Source: Geodermatophilus sp. DSM 44513 (GTDB taxonomy: Bacteria; Actinomycetota; Actinomycetes; Mycobacteriales; Geodermatophilaceae). Taken from it: a stretch of 64,000 nt of DNA. Positions 38,903 to 50,393 of this stretch are shown here, one piece after another; position 1 is the stretch's first letter, and each line of letters begins with the position of its first letter. The stretch spans positions 3,410,001-3,474,000 of the forward strand of contig NZ_CP135963.1 in NCBI RefSeq assembly GCF_032460525.1, in the 5' to 3' direction. Below the pieces are notes generated by a model that was not told the origin of the DNA, searched no databases, and saw nothing but the letters and a program-made list of their open reading frames with translations. A program made the translations under genes and the position numbers.

Positions 38903-39759
38903 CCCGCCGCGCGGGAGGCGGTCGTGTACCGGGGGCGGCCGGCCAGGTCGGGGTGGTCCTCGACGTCGGTCCACCCGCCGGAGGCGCGCACCAGCGCGGG
39001 CAGCGCGCTGCCCTGCTGGTCGGCGTGCTCGATGCCCAGCGCCCCGCCGGGACGTAGCAGCCGGGCGGCGGTGCGCAGCAGCCCGCGGACGACGTCGAGG
39101 CCGTCGGGTCCGCCCCACAGCGCCAGCGGCGGGTCGTGGTCGGCGACCTCCCGCGGGACGGTGGCGCCGTCGGGCACGTAGGGCGGGTTGGACACGACGA
39201 GGTCGACGCTGCCGTCGAGGTCGCGCAGCAGGCCGGGGTCGGTCATGTCGCCGGTGACCACCTCGACCGGGGTATCCCCCGCCGCGGCGCGGGCGGCGGC
39301 GTTCGCCCGGGTCCACTCGGCGGCGACGGGGTCGCGCTCCACGGCGGTGACCCGCGCGCCGGGGTGCTCCTGGGCGAGGGACAGCGCGATGGCCCCCGAG
39401 CCGCTGCCCAGGTCGACGACCACCGGGGCGGCGACCGTGGCCAGCCGGGTCAGCGCCCACCCGACCAGCTGCTCGGTCTCCGGCCGGGGCACGAAGACGC
39501 CGGGGCCCACGGCCAGCTCCAGGTGGCGGAACGGGGCGCGGCCGGTGAGGTGCTGCAGCGGCACCCGGTCGGCGCGCTGGCCGACGAGGTCGGCGAACCG
39601 CGCGGCCGCCCCGTCGGGCACCTCGGCGAGGGTCAGCAGGCCGGTGCGGGTGGTCCCGAGCACGTGGGCCAGCAGCAGGTCGGCGTCCACCCGCGGGGAC
39701 TCGACCCCGGCGTCGGCGAGCCGGCGGGCGGCGTCGGCCAGCAGGTGCCGGGTGTTCAG
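38899..39759 (-). CDS. prmC: Release-factor glutamine methyltransferase
   Basis: An SAM-dependent enzyme that methylates the GGQ glutamine of release factors. Motif [16 protein letters not shown] and the catalytic NPPY ([11 protein letters not shown]) are present. The first ATG/GTG in frame (GTG 39690) would cut off the family's N-terminal helix. Extending upstream reads [18 protein letters not shown], as expected, back to a CTG at 39757-39759 that overlaps the prfA stop (CTGA). I therefore place the start at that CTG (286 residues), an unusual start codon rescued by coupling; the shorter start at 39690 is the alternative. Confidence 0.85.
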   Translation of the reverse strand: MNTRHLLADAARRLADAGVESPRVDADLLLAHVLGTTRTGLLTLAEVPDGAAARFADLVGQRADRVPLQHLTGRAPFRHLELAVGPGVFVPRPETEQLVGWALTRLATVAAPVVVDLGSGSGAIALSLAQEHPGARVTAVERDPVAAEWTRANAAARAAAGDTPVEVVTGDMTDPGLLRDLDGSVDLVVSNPPYVPDGATVPREVADHDPPLALWGGPDGLDVVRGLLRTAARLLRPGGALGIEHADQQGSALPALVRASGGWTDVEDHPDLAGRPRYTTASRAAG

Positions 39760-40835
39760 GACCCGGCCGCCAGGAGCTCGGCGGTGTGCGCGCGGGTGAG
39801 CGCGTCGATGACCGGGTCGAGCTCGCCGTCCAGCACGGCGTCCAGGTTGTGCGCCTTGAAGCCGACGCGGTGGTCGGAGATCCGGCTCTCCGGGAAGTTG
39901 TAGGTGCGCACCCGCTCGCTGCGGTCCACGGTGCGCACCTGGCTGCGGCGCTGGTCGCTGGCGGTGGCTGCGGCCTCCTCGCGGGCGGCGGCGAGCAGCC
40001 GGGAGCGCAGCACGCGCAGCGCGGACTCCCGGTTCTGCAGCTGGCTCTTCTCGTTCTGCGAGCTGACCACGATGCCGGTGGGCAGGTGGGTGATCCGGAC
40101 GGCGGAGTCGGTGGTGTTGACGCTCTGCCCGCCGGGCCCGGAGGAGCGGAAGACGTCGATGCGCAGGTCGTTCGGGTCGACGGTGACGTCGACCTCCTCG
40201 GCCTCGGGCAGTACGAGGACGCCGACGGCGGAGGTGTGGATGCGGCCCTGCGACTCCGTCACCGGCACCCGCTGCACCCGGTGCACGCCGCCCTCGAACT
40301 TCAGCCGGGACCAGATGCCCTCGTCGGTGCGGGACTTCACCGCGATGGCGACGTCCTTGTAGCCGCCGAGGTCGGCGGGCACGGCGTCCAGCACCTCGGT
40401 GGCCCAGCCGCGCCGCTCGGCGTAGCGCAGGTACATCCGCAGCAGCTCACCGGCGAACAGCGCCGACTCCGCCCCGCCCTCCCCCGCCTTGATCTCCAGG
40501 ATGACGTCCTTGTCGTCGTCGGGGTCCTGCGGCACGAGCAGGGAGCGCAGCCGCTCCTCCAGCTCGGGCACCCGCTGCTCGAGCTCGGCGGCCTCGGCGG
40601 CGAAGGAGGCGTCGTCGGCGGCCAGTTCGCGCGCGGCGGCGAGGTCGTCGCGGACGGCGTCCAGCGCCCGCTTGGTCTCCACCAGCGGGGCCAGCTGCGC
40701 GTAGCGGCGGCCCAGCCGGCGGGCGCGGGCGGTGTCGGTGTGCACGGCCGGGTCGGCCAGCTCGGTCTCCAGCGCGGCGTGCTCGGCCAGCAGCCCGCTC
40801 AGCCGGTCGGGTGCGGCCACGGGAGCGCTGCTCAT
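39756..40835 (-). CDS. prfA: Peptide chain release factor 1
   Basis: A class I release factor for UAA/UAG, 359 residues from the ATG at 40835. The GGQ domain reads [20 protein letters not shown]; the anticodon-like tripeptide region lies in the [13 protein letters not shown] neighbourhood. An in-frame GTG at 40868 is an alternative start. A tiny ORF (MSTPA) at 40849 ends in ATGA overlapping the chosen ATG and might couple translation. It lies downstream of the rpmE terminator. Confidence 0.95.
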   Translation of the reverse strand: MSSAPVAAPDRLSGLLAEHAALETELADPAVHTDTARARRLGRRYAQLAPLVETKRALDAVRDDLAAARELAADDASFAAEAAELEQRVPELEERLRSLLVPQDPDDDKDVILEIKAGEGGAESALFAGELLRMYLRYAERRGWATEVLDAVPADLGGYKDVAIAVKSRTDEGIWSRLKFEGGVHRVQRVPVTESQGRIHTSAVGVLVLPEAEEVDVTVDPNDLRIDVFRSSGPGGQSVNTTDSAVRITHLPTGIVVSSQNEKSQLQNRESALRVLRSRLLAAAREEAAATASDQRRSQVRTVDRSERVRTYNFPESRISDHRVGFKAHNLDAVLDGELDPVIDALTRAHTAELLAAGS

Positions 40836-40870
40836 GCGGGGGTGCTCATCTCGGGAGGGGGCGGACACGA

Positions 40871-40911
40871 CGACGGCGCCCGTCCCACACGAGGTGGGAC
40901 GGGCGCCGTCG
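40871..40911 (-). terminator. Terminator hairpin between rpmE and prfA
   Basis: An 18-bp perfect stem: CGACGGCGCCCGTCCCAC (40871-40888) pairs with 40894-40911 around a 5-base loop. It lies right after the rpmE stop (40918) and so uncouples rpmE from prfA, at least in part. Confidence 0.8.
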
Positions 40912-40917
40912 GGGGTG

Positions 40918-41142
40918 CTACTGGCCGGCGCCGGTGCTGCGCTTGCCGAAGCGCTTCTCGAAGCGGGCCACGCGGCCGCCGGTGTCGAGGATGCGCTGCT
41001 TGCCGGTGTAGAAGGGGTGGCAGGCCGAGCAGGTCTCGACCGTCAGCGTGCCGCCGGGTGCCGTGCTGCGGGTGGTGAAGGTGTTCCCGCAACCACAGGT
41101 CACCGTGGTGGTGTGGTAGTCGGGGTGGATGCCCTGCTTCAT
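40918..41142 (-). CDS. rpmE: 50S ribosomal protein L31 (zinc-binding form)
   Basis: A 74-residue L31. It keeps the zinc ligands of the C+ form: TCGCGNTF (Cys-x-Cys) and [12 protein letters not shown] (Cys-x-x-Cys). ATG 41142 is preceded by GGAAGAGG. In actinobacteria zinc-free paralogues are Zur-regulated elsewhere; this copy should be the zinc-replete one. It is located between rho and prfA in the conserved order. Confidence 0.96.
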   Translation of the reverse strand: MKQGIHPDYHTTTVTCGCGNTFTTRSTAPGGTLTVETCSACHPFYTGKQRILDTGGRVARFEKRFGKRSTGAGQ

Positions 41143-41249
41143 GTCGCCTCTTCCGGGTCTGTGTCGTCCAGGTGCTCGAACGCCGGCGGCCGGCCGCTCA
41201 TTCCGGCCGCACAGCACTGCTCGGTGGTCCAGTGTCCCTGACACGGAAC

Positions 41250-41317
41250 GTGCTGGAACCGGCCCCTCTGCAGGGTTCCGCCACGAGCGGAGCGAGTGGT
41301 GGGGGGCAGAGGGGTCC
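41250..41317 (+). repeat. Covarying intergenic hairpin element, copy 7
   Basis: Arms GGCCCCTCTGC (41261-41271) and GCAGAGGGGTCC (41306-41317). Its right end touches the rho stop codon (41318), so it is the first structure in the rho 3' region. Confidence 0.77.
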
Positions 41318-43462
41318 TCAATCGCGCTCGGGGCCGAGGGTGGTCTTCTGGATCTGCATGAGGAACTCGACGTTGTTTCGCGTCTTGCGCAGCTTGTCCA
41401 GCAGCAGCTCCAGCGCCTGCTGGGGCTCCAGCGCGGCGAGCACCCGGCGCAGCTTGATCACGATGGCCAGCTCGTCGGGCGACATGAGGATCTCCTCCTT
41501 GCGCGTGCCCGACGCGTTGACGTCGACGGCCGGGAAGACCCGCTTGTCCGCCAGCCGGCGGTCCAGCTTGATCTCGGCGTTCCCGGTGCCCTTGAACTCC
41601 TCGAAGATGACCGTGTCCATCGTGGAGCCGGTCTCCACCAGCGCCGAGGCGATGATGGTCAGCGAGCCGCCGTTCTCGATGTTGCGGGCGGCGCCGAGGA
41701 AGCGCTTGGGCGGGTAGAGCGCGGTGGAGTCCACACCGCCGGACAGGATGCGCCCGCTGGCGGGGGCGGCCAGGTTGTAGGCGCGGCCCAGCCGGGTGAT
41801 CGAGTCCAGCAGGACGACGACGTCGTGGCCCATCTCGACCAGGCGCTTGGCCCGCTCGATGGACAGCTCCGCGACCGTGGTGTGGTCCGACGGCGGCCGG
41901 TCGAAGGTCGAGGCGATGACCTCGCCCTTCACCGAGCGCTGCATGTCGGTGACCTCCTCGGGCCGCTCGTCGACGAGGACGACCATGAGGTGGCACTCGG
42001 GGTTGTTCGTGGTGATCGCGTTGGCGATCGACTGCAGCACCATCGTCTTGCCGGCCTTGGGCGGGCTGACGATGAGTGCGCGCTGACCCTTGCCGATCGG
42101 CATGACCAGGTCCATGACCCGGGTGGTCAGGTGGTGCGGCTCGGTCTCCAGCCGCAGCCGCTCCTGCGGGTAGAGCGGGGTCAGCTTGGTGAAGTCCGGG
42201 CGGTTGCGCGCCTGGTCGGGGTCCAGGCCGTTGACCGAGTCGAGCCGGACCAGCGCGTTGTACTTGTCCTTGCGCTCGCCCTCGCGCGGCTGGCGGACGG
42301 CGCCGGTGATCGCGTCACCGCGGCGCAGCCCGTGGCGGCGCACCTGGGACAGCGACACGTAGACGTCGTTCGGGCCGGTCAGGTAGCCCGACGTGCGGAC
42401 GAACGCGTAGTTGTCCAGCACGTCGAGGATGCCGGCCACGGGCAGCAGGACGTCGTCCTCGCTGACGGTCGGCTCGGTCTGCTCGAACCGCTCGCGGGGG
42501 GCGGTGCCGTTGCGGCGGTTGCGGTCGCGGTACCGGCGTCCCCGGCGGCCGCGGCCGCCCTCGAAGTCGTCGTCGTCCTCGTCGTTGCGCGGGTCGGGAC
42601 GGGTGTCCGTACCCCGGTCGTTGCGGTTGTCGGTCCGGTTGTCCGGCCGGCCGCCGCGCTCACCGCGGTCGGGACCACGGTTGCCGTCCCGCTCGCCACG
42701 ACCGTCGCGCTCACCACGGGGACCGCGCTCGGCGCCGTCCCGGTCGCCGCGCGGCGCGCGCTCGGCGCCGTCCCGGTCGCCGCGCGGCGTGCGCTCGGCG
42801 GCGTCCCGGTCACCGCGGTTGCGGCCGCGGTCCCGGTTGCGCTGCGGGCGGTCCTCGCCGGTGCGCTCCGCGTCGGCCTGCTCGCCGTCGGCGCGCTCGC
42901 GGGCCGGGGCGGCGGTGTCGGCGGTCTCGGTGGCGGGGGCCTCGACCTGCGGCTCCGGTGCCGCCGCCGGCGCCGTGCTGGCGGGCGCGGCGGCGCTGGT
43001 CGCTGCAGGGGTGGTCGCCGTGTCGGTGCCCTGGGCGGTCGGCGAGCCGGCGGGGCGGCTGGCCCCGCGGCGGCGGCGCGGCGCGGCCTCGCCGACGACC
43101 TCGGCCGGCGCGGTGACCGGACCGCCGTTGGCGCCGCCGCTGACGGGGGCCTCGACCGGCGGGGCCGTGGCGGCGGCCGGGCGGGGCGCCTCGGCCTCAC
43201 GGGCCGGGGGGGTGGTGGCGGCCTCGGCCGGACCGTCCCCGTTCACCTGGCGGGCGGAGATGGCGGCGACCAGGTCGCCCTTGCGCATCCGGCCGGTGCC
43301 GGAGATGCCGAGCTCGGCGGCCAGGCGCTGCAGCTCGGGCAGCAGCATGCCTGAGAGCCCGCTGCCGCGGCGACGGGTGCGCCCCGTCGTCCCAGGAGCG
43401 GCAGGTGCCTCGTCGTTCCCCGTGCTCTGCGGCGCGGTGACGAGGTCGGTGGTCTCGCTCAC
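41318..43462 (-). CDS. rho: Transcription termination factor Rho
   Basis: A 714-residue hexameric RNA helicase. The N-terminal Rho_N helices ([13 protein letters not shown]) are followed by a 250-residue Arg/Asp/Gly/Ala-rich disordered insert, then the RNA-binding cold-shock fold ([20 protein letters not shown]) and the RecA-like core with Walker [12 protein letters not shown] (about 465), the Walker B strand [13 protein letters not shown] and the R-loop. Long basic inserts are typical of actinobacterial Rho and broaden RNA binding. The insert contains a 33-bp tandem DNA repeat. GTG start; ends at hairpin copy 7. Confidence 0.97.
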   Translation of the reverse strand: MSETTDLVTAPQSTGNDEAPAAPGTTGRTRRRGSGLSGMLLPELQRLAAELGISGTGRMRKGDLVAAISARQVNGDGPAEAATTPPAREAEAPRPAAATAPPVEAPVSGGANGGPVTAPAEVVGEAAPRRRRGASRPAGSPTAQGTDTATTPAATSAAAPASTAPAAAPEPQVEAPATETADTAAPARERADGEQADAERTGEDRPQRNRDRGRNRGDRDAAERTPRGDRDGAERAPRGDRDGAERGPRGERDGRGERDGNRGPDRGERGGRPDNRTDNRNDRGTDTRPDPRNDEDDDDFEGGRGRRGRRYRDRNRRNGTAPRERFEQTEPTVSEDDVLLPVAGILDVLDNYAFVRTSGYLTGPNDVYVSLSQVRRHGLRRGDAITGAVRQPREGERKDKYNALVRLDSVNGLDPDQARNRPDFTKLTPLYPQERLRLETEPHHLTTRVMDLVMPIGKGQRALIVSPPKAGKTMVLQSIANAITTNNPECHLMVVLVDERPEEVTDMQRSVKGEVIASTFDRPPSDHTTVAELSIERAKRLVEMGHDVVVLLDSITRLGRAYNLAAPASGRILSGGVDSTALYPPKRFLGAARNIENGGSLTIIASALVETGSTMDTVIFEEFKGTGNAEIKLDRRLADKRVFPAVDVNASGTRKEEILMSPDELAIVIKLRRVLAALEPQQALELLLDKLRKTRNNVEFLMQIQKTTLGPERD
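42727..42825 (-). repeat. Three 33-bp tandem repeats inside rho
   Basis: Units starting at 42727, 42760 and 42793 share nearly the same sequence and encode an 11-residue [13 protein letters not shown] repeat. The first two units are almost identical, suggesting recent expansion. Confidence 0.8.
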
Positions 43463-43707
43463 GTACAGGTCCTTCCCTGCGGAGACCTGCGCCTACCGGC
43501 GCAGGGGGTGACCCGGCTCCTCCCGGCCCGGTCGTGGAGCGGACGGCGAGAGGTGCGGGATCAGTGGGTGCGGAGCGCTTCTGCGGCGACGGACATCAGA
43601 TCGTCTGCGACGCCCCGCGCGAGGCTCGCCCGACCGGGCGGCTACGCCGTCAGCCTAGTGCGGGCCTCCGGACACGACAACACCGACCGGAACCGGTGTG
43701 TTCCTCG

Positions 43708-44670
43708 TCATCCGGACGATACCCGCTGCCCAGGCCGGTGCACACGGACACCCCGCAGATCGACGCCCAGCGGCAGGACGGTCCACCCCGGAGGGGTGAG
43801 ATCGGCCACCTCCCGCACCCGGAGGGCGCCAGCGGGGTCCGCCGGGGGGTCGTCGGGGTGGCGTCGGGTGAGCACCAGCAGGCTCGGCCCCGCCCCCGAG
43901 ACGACGGCGGCGTGCCCGGCCGCGCGCAGCCGCTCGAGCAGCCGCGCGGAGGCCGGCATGGCGGTGGCCCGCTGCCGCTGGTGCAGCCGGTCCTCGGTGG
44001 CCGCGAACAGCAGCCCCGGCTCCCGGGTCAGCGCGTGCACCAGCAGCGCGGCCCGCCCGGCGGTGAAGGAGGCGTCGGCGTGCGGGACGGCGTCGGGCAG
44101 CAGGCTGCGCGCGACGTGCGTGGACAGCGTCGCGTCGGGGACCAGGACGACCGGCAGCACGTCGCCGTCGACCTCGACCCTCGTCGCCGACACACCGGCG
44201 TCGGTGGTCCAGGAGAGGACCAGGCCGCCCAGCAGGCAGGCGGCCACGTTGTCGGGGTGGCCCTCCATCGTCGTGGTGAGCCGGAGGACGGCGTCCAGGT
44301 CGGTGGACCCGACGTCCGGGCACAGCTCCCACGCCGCCACCACACCGGCGACGACCGCGGCGGCCGACGAGCCCATCCCCCGCCCCTGCGGGATGGCGTT
44401 CCGGGCGAGCACCCGCAGGCCCGGCGGCGTCCAGTCCAGCTCGGCGCAGGCCGCCCGGAAGGCGCGGACGACCAGGTGCGACTCGTCGGTGGGCAGCTCA
44501 CCGGCGCCGACACCGCCCACCTCGACCCGCAGGCCGTCGGTCTCGACGCCGACCTCGAGCACGTCGTGGTGGGTGAGGGCGAGTCCCGCGCAGTCGAAGA
44601 CGGGGCCGAGGTTGGCGCTGGTGGCCGGCACCTGCACCCGCACCCGGCCGGGGCTGGAGTGGGACGTCAC
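43708..44670 (-). CDS. thrB: Homoserine kinase
   Basis: A 320-residue GHMP kinase phosphorylating homoserine. Signatures: [19 protein letters not shown], the phosphate loop [17 protein letters not shown] and the C-terminal [13 protein letters not shown] 44670 overlaps the thrC stop (GTGA). It is the last gene of the argS-lysA-hom-thrC-thrB run. The 245-bp gap to rho (43463-43707) carries the rho promoter and leader; I see no strong hairpin or further gene in it. Confidence 0.95.
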   Translation of the reverse strand: MTSHSSPGRVRVQVPATSANLGPVFDCAGLALTHHDVLEVGVETDGLRVEVGGVGAGELPTDESHLVVRAFRAACAELDWTPPGLRVLARNAIPQGRGMGSSAAAVVAGVVAAWELCPDVGSTDLDAVLRLTTTMEGHPDNVAACLLGGLVLSWTTDAGVSATRVEVDGDVLPVVLVPDATLSTHVARSLLPDAVPHADASFTAGRAALLVHALTREPGLLFAATEDRLHQRQRATAMPASARLLERLRAAGHAAVVSGAGPSLLVLTRRHPDDPPADPAGALRVREVADLTPPGWTVLPLGVDLRGVRVHRPGQRVSSG

Positions 44671-45752
44671 AGCCCCAGCTTCGCGGCGGCCACCGCGGCG
44701 TCGACCGGCACCGTCACCGGGGCCGGGGCGCCGGAGATCGCCCACTCGGGGTCCTTGAGGCCGTTCCCGGTCACCGTGCACACCACCCGCTGACCCGGCT
44801 CGAGCTCCCCGGCCTCCGCGACCTGCAGCAGCCCGGCGACCGAGGCCGCCGACGCGGGCTCCACGAACACGGCCTCGGTGCGGGCCAGCAGCCGGTAGGC
44901 GGCGAGGATGGCGCGGTCGGTGACGGCGTCGATGCGCCCGCCGGACTCGTCGCGGGCGGCCAGCGCCCTGGTCCAGGACGCCGGGTTGCCGATGCGGATG
45001 GCGGTGGCGATCGTCTGCGGCTGGTGCACCACCTGCCCGGTGACGATCGGCGCGGCGCCGGCGGCCTGGAAGCCCCACATCCGCGGCGTCCGGGAGGCGG
45101 TGCCGTCGTCGGCGTACTCCCGGTACCCCTGCCAGTAGGCGGTGATGTTGCCCGCGTTGCCCACCGGCAGGCAGTGCACGTCGGGGGCGTCGCCGAGGAC
45201 GTCGACCACCTCGAAGGAGGCGGTCTTCTGCCCCTCGATGCGGAACTGGTTGACGCTGTTGACCAGGCTGACCGGGTAGTCGATCGCCAGCTTGCTGGCC
45301 AGGGCGAGGCAGTCGTCGAAGTTGCCGTCGACCTGCAGCAGCTTGGCGCCGTGCACCAGCGCCTGGGCCAGCTTGCCCAGCGCGATCTTCCCGGTGGGCA
45401 CCAGGACGGCGCAGACCAGCCCGGCGCGGGCGGCGTAGGCGGCCGCACTCGCGCTGGTGTTGCCCGTGGAGGCGCAGATGACGGCCTCGGCGCCCTCCTC
45501 GAGTGCCTTGGTGATGGCCATCGTCATGCCGCGGTCCTTGAACGACCCGGTCGGGTTGGCCCCCTCGACCTTGAGGTACACGTCGCAGCCGGTGCGGCGG
45601 GACAGCTCCTGCGCCGGCACCAGCGGGGTCGCGCCCTCCTGGAGGGTGACCACCCGGGTCTCCGGACCCACCGGGAGCCGGGAGCGGTAGGCCTCGATGA
45701 GCCCGGGCCACTGCGGGGAGACGGTGCCCCGGACGGGCAGCTGCGTCGTCAT
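44667..45752 (-). CDS. thrC: Threonine synthase
   Basis: A 361-residue PLP enzyme converting O-phosphohomoserine to threonine. The Schiff-base lysine is in [12 protein letters not shown] (about residue 70) and the phosphate loop is [12 protein letters not shown]. Short-form (bacterial actinobacterial) threonine synthase. Overlaps hom and thrB by four bases on each side. Confidence 0.96.
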   Translation of the reverse strand: MTTQLPVRGTVSPQWPGLIEAYRSRLPVGPETRVVTLQEGATPLVPAQELSRRTGCDVYLKVEGANPTGSFKDRGMTMAITKALEEGAEAVICASTGNTSASAAAYAARAGLVCAVLVPTGKIALGKLAQALVHGAKLLQVDGNFDDCLALASKLAIDYPVSLVNSVNQFRIEGQKTASFEVVDVLGDAPDVHCLPVGNAGNITAYWQGYREYADDGTASRTPRMWGFQAAGAAPIVTGQVVHQPQTIATAIRIGNPASWTRALAARDESGGRIDAVTDRAILAAYRLLARTEAVFVEPASAASVAGLLQVAEAGELEPGQRVVCTVTGNGLKDPEWAISGAPAPVTVPVDAAVAAAKLGL

Positions 45753-47044
45753 GACAGTCCCTCCACACGCAGGATGCTGGTGACGCCGCGGACGGCGGGC
45801 ATCTCCCGGAGCGCGGACACCGTGGCCGACAGGGCGGCGTCCGGCGCACTGTGCGTGACGATGACCAGCGTCGCGGCGTCCCCGTGCCCGTCCTGGCGCA
45901 CGGTGGCGATGCTGACCCCGTGCCGGGCGAACTCCTGGGCCACCGTGGCCAGCACGCCGGGCCGGTCGGCGACGTCGAGGCTCACGTGGTAGCGGGTGGG
46001 GGTCTCCGCGATGGGCCGCGCGGGCAGGCCCGCGTAGGTGGTGACCCCCGGGCCGGCGACACCGGCCGCCCGGTTGCGGGCGACGGCGACCAGGTCGCCC
46101 AGGACGGCGCTCGCGGTCGCGTCGCCGCCGGCGCCCTGGCCGTAGAACATCAGCTGACCGGCGGCCTCGGCCTCGACGAAGACCGCGTTGAACGCCCCGC
46201 CGACGGCGGCCAGCGGGTGCGACGTCGGGATCATCGCCGGGTGCACGCGGACGGCGACGGAGTCCCCGTCCTCCCCCGGCACGCGCTCGCAGATGGCCAG
46301 CAGCTTGACGGTGCAGCCGATCTCTGCCGCGCGGGCGACGTCGGTCGAGGTGACCGCGGAGATGCCCTCGCGGTAGACGTCGCCGGCGGTGACCGGGGTG
46401 TGGAAGGCCAGCGAGGCGAGGATGGCGGCCTTGGCGGCGGCGTCGAAGCCGTCGACGTCCGCGGTCGGGTCGGCCTCGGCGTAGCCCAGCTCGGTGGCCT
46501 CGGCCAGCGCCTCGGTGAAGCCGTGCCCGGTCTCGGCCATGCGGGACAGGATGTAGTTGGTCGTGCCGTTGACGATGCCGACCACCCGGCGCAGCTGGTC
46601 GCCGGCCAGCGACTCGCGCAGCGGGCGCAGCAGCGGGATGGCGCCGGCGACGGCGGCCTCGTAGTAGAGGTCGACGCCGGCCTTGGCCGCGGCGGCGTGC
46701 AGCTCGCCGCCCTCGTCGGCCAGCAGCGCCTTGTTGGCGCTGACCACCGACTTGCCGGCCTCGAAGGCGGCCATCAGCAGCGAGCGCACCGGCTCGATGC
46801 CCCCGATGACCTCCACCACCAGGTCCACGTCGGGCCGGGTGACCAGCCCGTGCGCATCGGTGGTGAGCAGGGCCGCGGGGACGTCGGGGTGCCGGTCGGG
46901 ACGGCGGACGGCGACCCCGACGACCTCGACCGGCCGCCCGATGCGCGCGGTGAGGTCGCCGGCCTGCTCGGCCAGCAGCCGCAGCACCGCGCTGCCCACG
47001 GTGCCGCAGCCCAGCAGGGCCACCCGCAGCGGCGCGGTCGTCAC
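45749..47044 (-). CDS. hom: Homoserine dehydrogenase
   Basis: A 431-residue NAD(P)-dependent enzyme reducing aspartate semialdehyde. Nucleotide motif [15 protein letters not shown], catalytic region [16 protein letters not shown] and [11 protein letters not shown]; a C-terminal ACT domain ([20 protein letters not shown]) suggests threonine feedback. GTG 47044 overlaps the lysA stop. Confidence 0.96.
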   Translation of the reverse strand: MTTAPLRVALLGCGTVGSAVLRLLAEQAGDLTARIGRPVEVVGVAVRRPDRHPDVPAALLTTDAHGLVTRPDVDLVVEVIGGIEPVRSLLMAAFEAGKSVVSANKALLADEGGELHAAAAKAGVDLYYEAAVAGAIPLLRPLRESLAGDQLRRVVGIVNGTTNYILSRMAETGHGFTEALAEATELGYAEADPTADVDGFDAAAKAAILASLAFHTPVTAGDVYREGISAVTSTDVARAAEIGCTVKLLAICERVPGEDGDSVAVRVHPAMIPTSHPLAAVGGAFNAVFVEAEAAGQLMFYGQGAGGDATASAVLGDLVAVARNRAAGVAGPGVTTYAGLPARPIAETPTRYHVSLDVADRPGVLATVAQEFARHGVSIATVRQDGHGDAATLVIVTHSAPDAALSATVSALREMPAVRGVTSILRVEGLS

Positions 47045-48531
47045 GAGGTCACCCCCGCGGCGTGCTCCGGCGCGGGCTGGGACGGCGCCGGCGCGGGTGC
47101 CGGGACGTCGGCGAGGACGGCGTCGAGGGCGAACACGTCGGCCAGTGTCTGCCGCCGGACGACCTCGGTGGCGACGCCGTCCCGCACGGCGACCACCGGC
47201 GGCTTGAGCAGGTAGTTGTAGTTGCTGGCCATCGACCAGCAGTAGGCGCCGGTGGCGGCGACCGCGAGCAGGTCCCCGGGCTGGACGTCGGCCGGCAGCC
47301 ACAGGTCGCGGACCAGGACGTCGCCGCTCTCGCAGTGCTTGCCGACGACCCGGCACAGCGCCGGCGGGGCGTCGGAGGACCGGTTGGCCAGCACGCAGGT
47401 GTAGCTGGCGTCGTACAGCGCGGTGCGGATGTTGTCGCTCATCCCGCCGTCCACGGAGACGTAGTTGCGGACCTGCGGGGCGCCGGCGGCGCCGCTGCCC
47501 AGGCGCACCGGCTTGATGGTGCCGATCTCGTAGAGCGTGACCGTGCCGGGCCCGGCGATCGCCCGCCCGGGCTCGACGGCCAGCCGGGGCACCGGCAGGT
47601 CCAGCGCCGCGCACTCGGCGGCGACCACGGCGCGCAGCCGCCGGGCGATGTCGTCGGGACCGACCGGGTCGTCCTCCGGCAGGTAGGCGATGCCGAAGCC
47701 GCCCCCGAGGTTCAGCTCCCCCAGCACCTGGCCGGTGGCCTGGCGCACCTGGCCGAGCAGGCCGACGACGCGGTGCGCGGCGGCCTCGAAGCCGGCGGTG
47801 TCGAAGATCTGCGAGCCGATGTGGCTGTGCAGGCCGGTCAGCCGCAGCGCCGGCTCGCGGATCACCCGGACGGCGGCGGTCAGCGCGTCACCGGTGGCCA
47901 GCGAGAAGCCGAACTTCTGGTCCTCGTGGGCGGTGGCGATGAACTCGTGCGTGTGCGCCTCGATGCCGACGGTGGTGCGGATGAGCACCGGCACCGGCCC
48001 CCCGCCGGCGGCCACCCGGGCGGCGGCCAGCGGCACCAGCCGGTCGATCTCGTCGAAGGAGTCCAGCACGACGTGGCCGATGCCGGCGTCGACGGCCAGC
48101 TGCAGCTCCACGAGGGACTTGTTGTTGCCGTGCAGCGCGATCCGCCCGGCCGGGAAGCCCGCGGCCAGGGCGAGGGCCAGCTCGTTGCCCGAGCAGGCGT
48201 CCAGGTGCAGCCCGTCGTCGGCGATCCACCGGGCGACCTGCCCGCAGAGGAACGCCTTGGAGGCGTAGTGCACGTCGGCGTCGTCGAAGGCGGTCGCGAA
48301 GTCCGCCGCCCGGCTGCGGAAGTCGGCCTCGTCCAGGACGAACAGCGGGGTGCCGTGCGCGCGCGCCAGCTCGGTGACCGGCCGCCCGCCCAGGTGCAGT
48401 TCGCCGTCGACCCGGACCGCCGAGCGCGGCCAGACGGCCGGGTCGAGCACGCCGAGGTCGGCCGGGGGCAGGCCGACGGACGGGGGCGGGGAGATCGCGC
48501 CGTGCAGCGGGCCCGCGGGGTGCGCCCTCAC
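47041..48531 (-). CDS. lysA: Diaminopimelate decarboxylase
   Basis: A 496-residue PLP enzyme making lysine from meso-diaminopimelate. The PLP lysine lies in [20 protein letters not shown] and the second active-site segment [11 protein letters not shown] follow, and [12 protein letters not shown] holds the phosphate contacts. GTG 48531 is chosen since it overlaps the argS stop (GTGA); the longer open frame enters argS. argS-lysA-hom is the standard actinobacterial order. Confidence 0.95.
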   Translation of the reverse strand: MRAHPAGPLHGAISPPPSVGLPPADLGVLDPAVWPRSAVRVDGELHLGGRPVTELARAHGTPLFVLDEADFRSRAADFATAFDDADVHYASKAFLCGQVARWIADDGLHLDACSGNELALALAAGFPAGRIALHGNNKSLVELQLAVDAGIGHVVLDSFDEIDRLVPLAAARVAAGGGPVPVLIRTTVGIEAHTHEFIATAHEDQKFGFSLATGDALTAAVRVIREPALRLTGLHSHIGSQIFDTAGFEAAAHRVVGLLGQVRQATGQVLGELNLGGGFGIAYLPEDDPVGPDDIARRLRAVVAAECAALDLPVPRLAVEPGRAIAGPGTVTLYEIGTIKPVRLGSGAAGAPQVRNYVSVDGGMSDNIRTALYDASYTCVLANRSSDAPPALCRVVGKHCESGDVLVRDLWLPADVQPGDLLAVAATGAYCWSMASNYNYLLKPPVVAVRDGVATEVVRRQTLADVFALDAVLADVPAPAPAPSQPAPEHAAGVTS

Positions 48532-50189
48532 ATCCGCTCCGGGGCACTCACGCCGAGCACGTCCAGGCCGTTGCGCAGCACCACGGCGGTCGCCGCGCAC
48601 AGCCACAGCCGGGCGACGGTCAGCGGCGTCGTCTCCTCGTCGCCACGCGGCAGCACCCGGCAGGAGTCGTAGAACCGGTGGTAGGTGCCGGCCAGCTCCT
48701 CCAGGTACCGGGCCACCCGGTGCGGGGCGCGCAGCTCCGCGGCCGAGGTCAGCACCCGCGGGAACTCCCCCAGCGCCCGGAGCAGGTCGTTCTCCCGCTC
48801 GTGGGTCAACTGCCCGGCGTCGACGTCGCCCGGGTCGCCGAGGGCGATGCCCAGGTCGGCGGCGTTGCGCAGCACCGAGGAGATGCGGGCGTGCGCGTAC
48901 TGGACGTAGAAGACCGGGTTGTCGCTGGTCTGCCGGCTCCACAGGTCGAGGTCCAGGTCGATCTGCTGGTCGACCGAGGCCCGCGCCAGCGCGTACCGGG
49001 CGGCGTCGGCACCGACGGCGTCCACGAGGTCCTCGAGCAGGACGACGGTGCCGGCCCGCTTGCTCATCCGCACCGGCCCGCCGTCGCGGACCAGGTTGAC
49101 CAGCTGGCCGAGCAGGATCTCCAGGTTCGCGTCGGGGTCGTCGCCGACCGCGGCCACCAGCGCCCGGTAGCGGCCGACGTAGCCGGCGTGGTCGGCGCCG
49201 AGCATGATCACGACCTTGTCGAAGCCGCGGGCGCGCTTGTCGAGGTAGTAGGCGCAGTCGGCCGCGAAGTAGGTGGGGTCGCCGTCGCTCTTGACCAGCG
49301 GCCGGTCCTTGTCGTCGCCGAAGTCGGTGGTGCGCAGCCAGGTGGCGCCGTCGGCCTCGTAGACGTGGCCGTTGTCGCGCAACCGGGCGATCGCCTTCTC
49401 CAGGGCGCCGGTGTCGTGCAGGGTGCGCTCGCTGAAGTAGACGTCGAACTCGACGCCGAAGGCGGCGAGGGTGCGCTTGATCTCGGCGAACATGAGCTCG
49501 ACGCCGCGGACCCGGAACCGCTCCTGCTGCTCGTCCTCCGGCAGCTCCAGCACGCCGGGCTCGGCGGCGACGACCTGGGCGGCGATCTCGCCGACGTAGT
49601 CCCCGGCGTAGCCGTCCTCGGGCACCGGGCGGCCGGCGGCCGCGGCCATCAGGCTGCGGGCGAACCGGTCCACCTGCGCGCCGGCGTCGTTGAAGTAGTA
49701 CTCCCGGGTCACGGAGGCGCCACCGGCCTCCAGCAGGCGGCCCAGCGCGTCACCGACCGCCGCCCACCGGGTGCCGCCGATGTGCACGGGGCCGGTGGGG
49801 TTCGCCGAGACGAACTCCAGGTTCAGCCGCTGCCCGGCGAGGGCGGCGGTGCGCCCGTAGGCGGACCCGGCGGTGACCGCGTCGACCGCGATCCGCCCCA
49901 GCGCGCCCCGGGCGAGGGTGACGTTGAGGAAGCCGGGGCCGGCGACGTCGACCGAGCCGATGCCGGCCTGCGCGCGCAGCTGCCCGGCGACCGCCTCCGC
50001 GACCGCCCGCGGCGGCTGCCCGGCGGCCTTGGCCAGGCGCATCGCCACGTTGGTCGCGTAGTCGCCGTGCTCGGGGTTCCGCGGGCGCTCGACGACGACG
50101 TCGTCCGGGACGGACACGGCCAGCACGCCGCGTTCGACGGCGGCGGCCACGGCGATCCGGACGACGTCACGCAGCTGCTCGGGTGTCAC
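48528..50189 (-). CDS. argS: Arginyl-tRNA synthetase
   Basis: A 553-residue class I synthetase. The HIGH-equivalent is [13 protein letters not shown], as in other actinobacterial ArgS; the KMSKS-like site is [12 protein letters not shown]. The N-terminal Add-1 domain and C-terminal anticodon helix bundle (DALRALG-type, ending [12 protein letters not shown]) frame it. First gene of the leftward thr/lys operon. In corynebacteria argS-lysA expression responds to arginine and lysine; no such regulator site is evident here. Confidence 0.96.
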   Translation of the reverse strand: MTPEQLRDVVRIAVAAAVERGVLAVSVPDDVVVERPRNPEHGDYATNVAMRLAKAAGQPPRAVAEAVAGQLRAQAGIGSVDVAGPGFLNVTLARGALGRIAVDAVTAGSAYGRTAALAGQRLNLEFVSANPTGPVHIGGTRWAAVGDALGRLLEAGGASVTREYYFNDAGAQVDRFARSLMAAAAGRPVPEDGYAGDYVGEIAAQVVAAEPGVLELPEDEQQERFRVRGVELMFAEIKRTLAAFGVEFDVYFSERTLHDTGALEKAIARLRDNGHVYEADGATWLRTTDFGDDKDRPLVKSDGDPTYFAADCAYYLDKRARGFDKVVIMLGADHAGYVGRYRALVAAVGDDPDANLEILLGQLVNLVRDGGPVRMSKRAGTVVLLEDLVDAVGADAARYALARASVDQQIDLDLDLWSRQTSDNPVFYVQYAHARISSVLRNAADLGIALGDPGDVDAGQLTHERENDLLRALGEFPRVLTSAAELRAPHRVARYLEELAGTYHRFYDSCRVLPRGDEETTPLTVARLWLCAATAVVLRNGLDVLGVSAPERM

Positions 50190-50393
50190 CGCACGAGCGT
50201 ACTGAGGCCGCCTGTGCGCCCGGTGCGGCCTTGCTCACCCCGCGCGTGCCGCGCCCGGCGTTCCCAGGGTCCCTCCAGGGTGCCGACCTAGACTCCGGAG
50301 GCGGCACCCCGGCGCGCCGCCGCCGCGCGCCCCCGCCGCCCGGCCCCCCCGGCGCGACCGGCGGGCACCGAGCACGAGCACCGAGGAGAGGCC

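Noticed and set aside
42727..42825. Tandem repeat as a possible CRISPR array
   Set aside because: The units are contiguous without spacers and code for repeats in Rho.
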